From an uncultured Ruminococcus sp. (GTDB taxonomy: Bacteria; Bacillota; Clostridia; Oscillospirales; Acutalibacteraceae): DNA of 9,601 nt. Positions 6,957 to 9,601 of this stretch are shown here, piece after piece; the first letter of the stretch is position 1; each line of letters starts with the position of its first letter. The position numbers were made by a program, and so were the translations under genes. Location of the stretch: contig UQQD01000037.1 in the NCBI GenBank assembly GCA_900543095.1, positions 1-9,601 of the forward strand, written 5' to 3'. The notes below the pieces were generated by a model, which saw nothing but the letters and a program-made list of their open reading frames with translations, made no database searches and was not told the origin of the DNA.

Positions 6957-6981
6957 CCAGAATAGCTTTGTGGGTTGACAA
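6950..6981. promoter_or_regulatory. BirA operator (biotin box, O1)
   Basis: TTGTCAACC (6950-6958), a 14-nt spacer and GGTTGACAA (6973-6981) form a perfect 9-bp inverted repeat. This fits the known biotin-repressor operator layout (TTGTnAACC, 14-16 nt, GGTTnACAA). It covers the bioY -35 box, so biotinyl-AMP-bound BirA would block RNA polymerase and repress uptake when biotin is plentiful. Confidence 0.88.
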
Positions 6982-6982
6982 C

Positions 6983-7012
6983 AAAAGGGCTGACCGTTTT
7001 GGTCAAGCCCTT
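6983..7012 (-). terminator. Terminator of the beta-helix surface protein gene
   Basis: On the minus strand, AAGGGCTTGACC pairs with GGTCAGCCCTT with one bulged base around a 5-nt loop, followed by TTTT. It begins 43 nt after the stop codon and directly abuts the bioY operator. Confidence 0.82.
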
Positions 7013-7055
7013 ACCGAATATTTATTCCTTGTCATTCTTGCCGACTGTTTCATTA

Positions 7056-8576
7056 TTATTCGACATTCGACCGAATGTTTATCCTTCTTTTGATTATGAC
7101 TACAACTGCAATTACAATTACAACCAATGCGGCCGCAGAAATTCCTATTATCGGATAAAGTGTTGTTATTTTGCTCCCGTCCGTTTGGTTTGACTGCGGT
7201 TCTGACATGGTTGTTTCTTCAACGGCTGCCGTTGCTTCCGTCGCAGTAGTAGCCTCGCCGCCGTAGGTGCCGTTGTTTCCGCTTACCGCAGTTCCGTTTA
7301 CATACAGCTTATGACCGTTAAGATAAATATTTGAGTTTTTGATATCTTCATTTTTTAAAAGGTCAATATAACTGTCGGAGGTGAGTACAACGGTTGAATC
7401 CTTTGAAAGATCAAGAGTGACCTTTTTTGACTGATTGTCGCCGTCAATAAACCCTTTAAAAAAGCTTTCGTCATCCATTTTTACCGACAAAGTGGAGTTA
7501 CCGTCAACAAAGATTCCTCCCTCAGCCTTTTGAAATGACATATTCAGCATGACGTTTCCGCCGTTTGAGCCTTCATCTCCCCATTCTCCCGACTGAACAC
7601 GAAGAAAATCACCGTCTGTATTTACAATAGTATTGTTAATCAAATCAATCGTTGCAGTTGTGTTTGTCACAAAAAACGTGTCGCCTTTGTTGGTCGTTAT
7701 CCTGCTGTCCTTGGCTGTAAAATTCGACGTTACCGTTTTTGTGTTCCCCGATGATGACCTATACATAAATATATTCTTATAGCTGTCCGACTCATCATCG
7801 AGCTTATTGTTGGTATCGGTCAGCGTAACATTCTTTAATGTGACCGAATTTGTGTCCTCAACCACTACTCCCTCGGAGGCGGTCGAAGTAAGGTTTGCGT
7901 TGCTGACAGATATTTTAGCTGTCGAAAAAATTGCAGGAGAGCCTGTTCCGCTTGTGGAATAAGTGCCGCCGTCAACCTTGAGCGTACCGCCGCCTTTTTC
8001 GCTTTTCAGTGCAGGTGAGTAATCACCCGTAGTGCTGACAGTCGCATTTTTGGCGTTGAGCGTTCCTCCGCCGGCAACCGCAACACCGCCTGAATTATCG
8101 CCAATCGTACTAATCGTCATATCGTTTACATTTATAATACCCGTTTCGTATGAAAACAAGGCGTCCGAGCGATTTCCCTCCGTGCTTACAGAACCGCCGC
8201 TTAAATTGAGAGTTGCGCCGTTATAGACAAACACGGCAGCGTTTGTACCGTGAAAGTCGGTGCTGTCTTCATCAAGATCACTGCTTTTAATAATCGTTGA
8301 ATTTGTAAGGACAGATTCTCCGTCCGCAACAAACAGAGCGTTTTCATGACTTTTTGTGCTTAAATATGTCTGAGCAACGCTTTTTGTATCGTCAACAATT
8401 ACAAAAGCCCCCGAATATCTTGATTCCGCAGTTGAGCTGCCAAGGGTTTCGCTAATATCATCATCGGCAGCTTCGGAAACGGGTTCGGCGTTTACCGTAA
8501 AAATTGAAAGCCCTAAAAAAACTGCTGTCAAAAGCAGCGAAAACGCTTTTTTACCGTTGAACAGGTTTATTGACAT
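7056..8576 (-). CDS. Secreted, membrane-anchored beta-helix surface protein (adhesin-like)
   Basis: An extracellular protein of 506 aa of unknown function. Residues 1-30 form a signal peptide with likely cleavage at VNA/EP. Residues 80-430 are rich in Asn, Thr, Ser, Gly and Val and contain a repeat with a period of about 25 residues: SVSTEGNRSDAL (129), TISTIGDNSGGV (154), TVSTTGDYSPAL (179) and TYSTSGTGSPAI (205). This is the pattern of a right-handed parallel beta-helix (pectin-lyase-like fold). A Thr/Ala/Glu-rich linker (440-470) leads to a single membrane helix (about 475-495) and a KRR stop-transfer tail; there is no LPXTG motif. The ATG has GGGGGAG 7 nt upstream. It is a single-gene unit with its own promoter and terminator. 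Binding to host or plant polysaccharide is possible but not shown; catalytic residues of polysaccharide lyases are not evident. Confidence 0.85.
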   Translation of the reverse strand: MSINLFNGKKAFSLLLTAVFLGLSIFTVNAEPVSEAADDDISETLGSSTAESRYSGAFVIVDDTKSVAQTYLSTKSHENALFVADGESVLTNSTIIKSSDLDEDSTDFHGTNAAVFVYNGATLNLSGGSVSTEGNRSDALFSYETGIINVNDMTISTIGDNSGGVAVAGGGTLNAKNATVSTTGDYSPALKSEKGGGTLKVDGGTYSTSGTGSPAIFSTAKISVSNANLTSTASEGVVVEDTNSVTLKNVTLTDTNNKLDDESDSYKNIFMYRSSSGNTKTVTSNFTAKDSRITTNKGDTFFVTNTTATIDLINNTIVNTDGDFLRVQSGEWGDEGSNGGNVMLNMSFQKAEGGIFVDGNSTLSVKMDDESFFKGFIDGDNQSKKVTLDLSKDSTVVLTSDSYIDLLKNEDIKNSNIYLNGHKLYVNGTAVSGNNGTYGGEATTATEATAAVEETTMSEPQSNQTDGSKITTLYPIIGISAAALVVIVIAVVVIIKRRINIRSNVE

Positions 8577-8602
8577 AACAGTTCTCCCCCTTTCTTTAAA
8601 TC

Positions 8603-8631
8603 AGTATAATGTATTACGGCGAAAAAATCAA
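8603..8631 (-). promoter_or_regulatory. Promoter of the beta-helix surface protein gene
   Basis: On the minus strand, TTGATT (8626-8631) and TATACT (8603-8608) are separated by 17 bp, about 27 nt before the start codon region. The upstream hairpin at 8634-8667 ends just before the -35 box and insulates the promoter. Confidence 0.75.
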
Positions 8632-8633
8632 CA

Positions 8634-8667
8634 AAAATCATCGCACAGAAGTTGCTGTGATGATTTT
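8634..8667 (-). terminator. Hairpin terminator upstream of the surface protein promoter
   Basis: A 13-bp stem (8634-8642 plus 8645-8648, paired with 8655-8667) has a 2-nt bulge and a 6-nt loop. On the minus strand it ends in T5 and a further T-rich tract. It can stop read-through from the GNAT side before the next promoter. Confidence 0.7.
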
Positions 8668-8684
8668 AAATATGCAGAAAAGGA

Positions 8685-8720
8685 AAAATCGACATTCTTC
8701 AAATGAAGAATGTCGATTTT
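8685..8720 (-). terminator. Perfect 16-bp hairpin, likely terminator
   Basis: Positions 8685-8700 pair perfectly with 8705-8720 around the 4-nt loop AAAT. The minus strand continues into TTTTT, the plus strand ends in TTTT. It lies about 160 nt beyond the end of the GNAT gene and forms a tandem terminator pair with 8634-8667. Confidence 0.75.
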
Positions 8721-8728
8721 GGCAAAGA

Positions 8729-8746
8729 ACCGTAATTTTGATAGAA
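8729..8746. repeat. 18-bp inverted copy of the tRNA-Ser terminator arm and loop
   Basis: ACCGTAATTTTGATAGAA here is identical to the minus strand at 9522-9539, which is one arm plus the loop of the terminator beside the tRNA. The two copies form an inverted repeat around the GNAT gene and the G-rich repeats. See findings. Confidence 0.75.
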
Positions 8747-8755
8747 AACCTTAAA

Positions 8756-8828
8756 GGGGGTGCAACTTCGGTTCAGAGGGGGGTGCAGTTCTCAATTTAG
8801 GGGGGGTGCAGTTTTTCACCAACTGCAC
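8756..8828. repeat. Three 23-bp G-rich direct repeats plus an inverted half copy
   Basis: GGGGGTGCA starts at 8756, 8779 and 8802, an exact 23-bp period, with the following bases partly conserved (GTTCT, GTTTT). An inverted copy, AACTGCAC at 8821-8828, pairs with GTGCAGTT at 8806-8813. Phased repeats of this size are typical of transposase-binding sites at the ends of IS21-like or Tn7-like elements. No transposase gene is in the window, so this may be a relic or the end of an element. The rest of the 303-nt gap 8577-8879 holds the promoter and hairpins listed separately. Confidence 0.7.
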
Positions 8829-8879
8829 ATCTGTAGGTGTAAACCAAGCGTTTAAACCGTCCCGACAAACCGGAATTTG

Positions 8880-9419
8880 TCAGTCTACATCAATCCAATA
8901 CCTTTTCATTTTGCATCCATCTATTTCGATATACTTTTCAAAAACGCCGCCATTGGCCAATATTGTTTTTTCGCTTGCTGCATTTGTTTCATCGCATACC
9001 ACAAGCAGTTTGGATATCCCCATTCTTTTGGCGTTTTGAATGTTTAATCGGAGCATTTCCTTTGCATAACCATTTCCTCGTTCCGACGGCCTTACAGAGT
9101 ACCCGCAATGCCCGCCCCATGTTCCAAGAACGGGATGATCGATGTGATGGCGTAGATCAATCACGCCTACAAGCCGGTTGTCGCTTTCCCGGATTGCAAA
9201 ATAGGTCGTAGAAGGGACTGTTGTTCCTGCCTGTTCACAGGTTTCTGTCCGTTTCCTGAGATTACATAGATTGATCCATTCCTTCTCTGTGCTGCAATCT
9301 CGAAGGCCCATGCAGCCAGCGAATTGATCCGCATGATTTTTATCGTAAAGCAGCACTTCCTTCTTAAACTGCGCCAATTCTCCTGTGTATTTTTCATTTG
9401 CCTCTACCAGAAACAACAT
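8880..9419 (-). CDS. GNAT-family N-acetyltransferase
   Basis: Predicted acetyl-CoA-dependent N-acetyltransferase of 179 aa, cytoplasmic. The core fold is visible: strands around TTYFAIRESDNRLVGVIDLRH (71-91), then GYSVRPSERGNGYAKEML (106-123). RGNGYA (114-119) is the acetyl-CoA pyrophosphate-binding loop. ISKLLVVCDETNAASEKTILANGGV (135-159) is the C-terminal GNAT signature. The family resembles COG3981-type predicted acetyltransferases. The ATG has AAAGGAG 6 nt upstream. The acceptor substrate cannot be predicted. It lies between a tRNA gene and transposon-end-like repeats, a position where cargo genes are often found, so it may be acquired. Confidence 0.9.
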   Translation of the reverse strand: MLFLVEANEKYTGELAQFKKEVLLYDKNHADQFAGCMGLRDCSTEKEWINLCNLRKRTETCEQAGTTVPSTTYFAIRESDNRLVGVIDLRHHIDHPVLGTWGGHCGYSVRPSERGNGYAKEMLRLNIQNAKRMGISKLLVVCDETNAASEKTILANGGVFEKYIEIDGCKMKRYWIDVD

Positions 9420-9470
9420 TTATATCTCCTTTCCTAAATGGAAACCAATAAATCCCAATTTGTCGAAATT

Positions 9471-9499
9471 ATTTTACCATAATGCAGCCCATCAAACAA
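9471..9499 (-). promoter_or_regulatory. Promoter of the GNAT gene
   Basis: On the minus strand, TTGTTT (9494-9499) and TAAAAT (9471-9476) are separated by 17 bp, with TGG just before the -10 box (extended -10). It lies just after the T-run of the tRNA terminator. Confidence 0.6.
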
Positions 9500-9503
9500 T
9501 AAC

Positions 9504-9545
9504 AAAAAAATGCCACCGTAATTCTATCAAAATTACGGTGGCATT
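9504..9545 (-). terminator. Terminator of the tRNA-Ser transcript
   Basis: A perfect 15-bp stem (9509-9523 with 9531-9545) around the 7-nt loop CTATCAA starts one base after the tRNA 3' end. The minus strand runs into seven T residues. Confidence 0.9.
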
Positions 9546-9546
9546 A

Positions 9547-9601
9547 TGGCGGAGGACAAGGGATTTGAACCCTCGCGCCGCGTTAGCGACCTACTCCCTT
9601 A
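9547..9601 (-). tRNA. tRNA-Ser(GCU), 3' part only
   Basis: The minus strand carries the T arm (GAGGG-TTCAAAT-CCCTT), the acceptor 3' strand GTCCTCC, discriminator G and an encoded CCA. It also has a long variable arm (GTCGC-TAAC-GCGGC). The discriminator G and long variable arm indicate serine. The anticodon-loop end TAA followed by stem GGGAG fits anticodon GCU, but the anticodon itself lies beyond the right edge. Confidence 0.92.

Noticed and set aside
8609..8800. Small plus-strand open frame in the gap after the surface protein gene
   Set aside because: It crosses two perfect hairpins and the G-rich repeats, has no good ribosome binding site and shows no protein features.
8756..8806. G-quadruplex
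   Set aside because: Only three G-runs, separated by about 17 nt, which is too far apart for a canonical quadruplex.
8756..8824. CRISPR-like array
   Set aside because: Only three contiguous 23-bp units without separate conserved repeats and unique spacers, and no cas genes.
9020..9397. Alternative frames within the GNAT gene
   Set aside because: They are shadows of the acetyltransferase frame, which has clear GNAT motifs and a good ribosome binding site.

Overview
The window looks like a low-to-moderate GC Firmicutes chromosome, probably a gut Clostridia member of the Ruminococcaceae/Oscillospiraceae type. The signs are strong AGGAGG-like ribosome binding sites, sigma-A style promoters with 17-bp spacers, intrinsic terminators between almost all units, a YtrA-type GntR regulator with its ABC transporter, a BirA-box-controlled bioY, and a tRNA-Ser with encoded CCA. 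The lineage is inferred from gene content, not from a database search.

Left part (1-2730): the 5' portion of a family 4 (Fe-S) uracil-DNA glycosylase on the minus strand is divergent from a stand-alone phosphotransacylase, PduL. PduL has its own promoter and terminator. Facing it is an alpha/beta-hydrolase esterase on the minus strand. That gene is divergent from a small ferritin-like protein of unknown function on the plus strand. A perfect 16-bp bidirectional terminator closes this side.

Middle part (2789-6126): a three-gene minus-strand operon, in transcription order a YtrA-family GntR repressor, a YtrB-like ABC ATPase and a large ABC-2-type permease with a big C-terminal extracytoplasmic domain. 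The reading frames overlap (14 nt and 23 nt) and the ATPase uses a TTG start, so translation is probably coupled. An inverted repeat sits on the -10 region of the operon promoter and is the likely autoregulatory operator.

Right-middle part (6206-8667): a stand-alone biotin transporter gene bioY whose promoter carries a perfect BirA-type operator over the -35 box and a second, weaker one from the -10 box to the start codon. Next comes a secreted, membrane-anchored beta-helix surface protein with its own promoter and terminator.

Right end (8685-9601): a GNAT acetyltransferase gene lies between a tRNA-Ser(GCU), which runs off the window, and a cluster of odd non-coding structure. That cluster holds two hairpin terminators, an 18-bp inverted copy of part of the tRNA terminator hairpin, and three G-rich direct repeats at an exact 23-bp period followed by an inverted half copy. 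This resembles the end of a transposon or integrated element, and it is the least ordinary stretch of the window. I found no CRISPR array, phage gene, recognisable defence system or transposase gene. Most genes are housekeeping or common accessory types.
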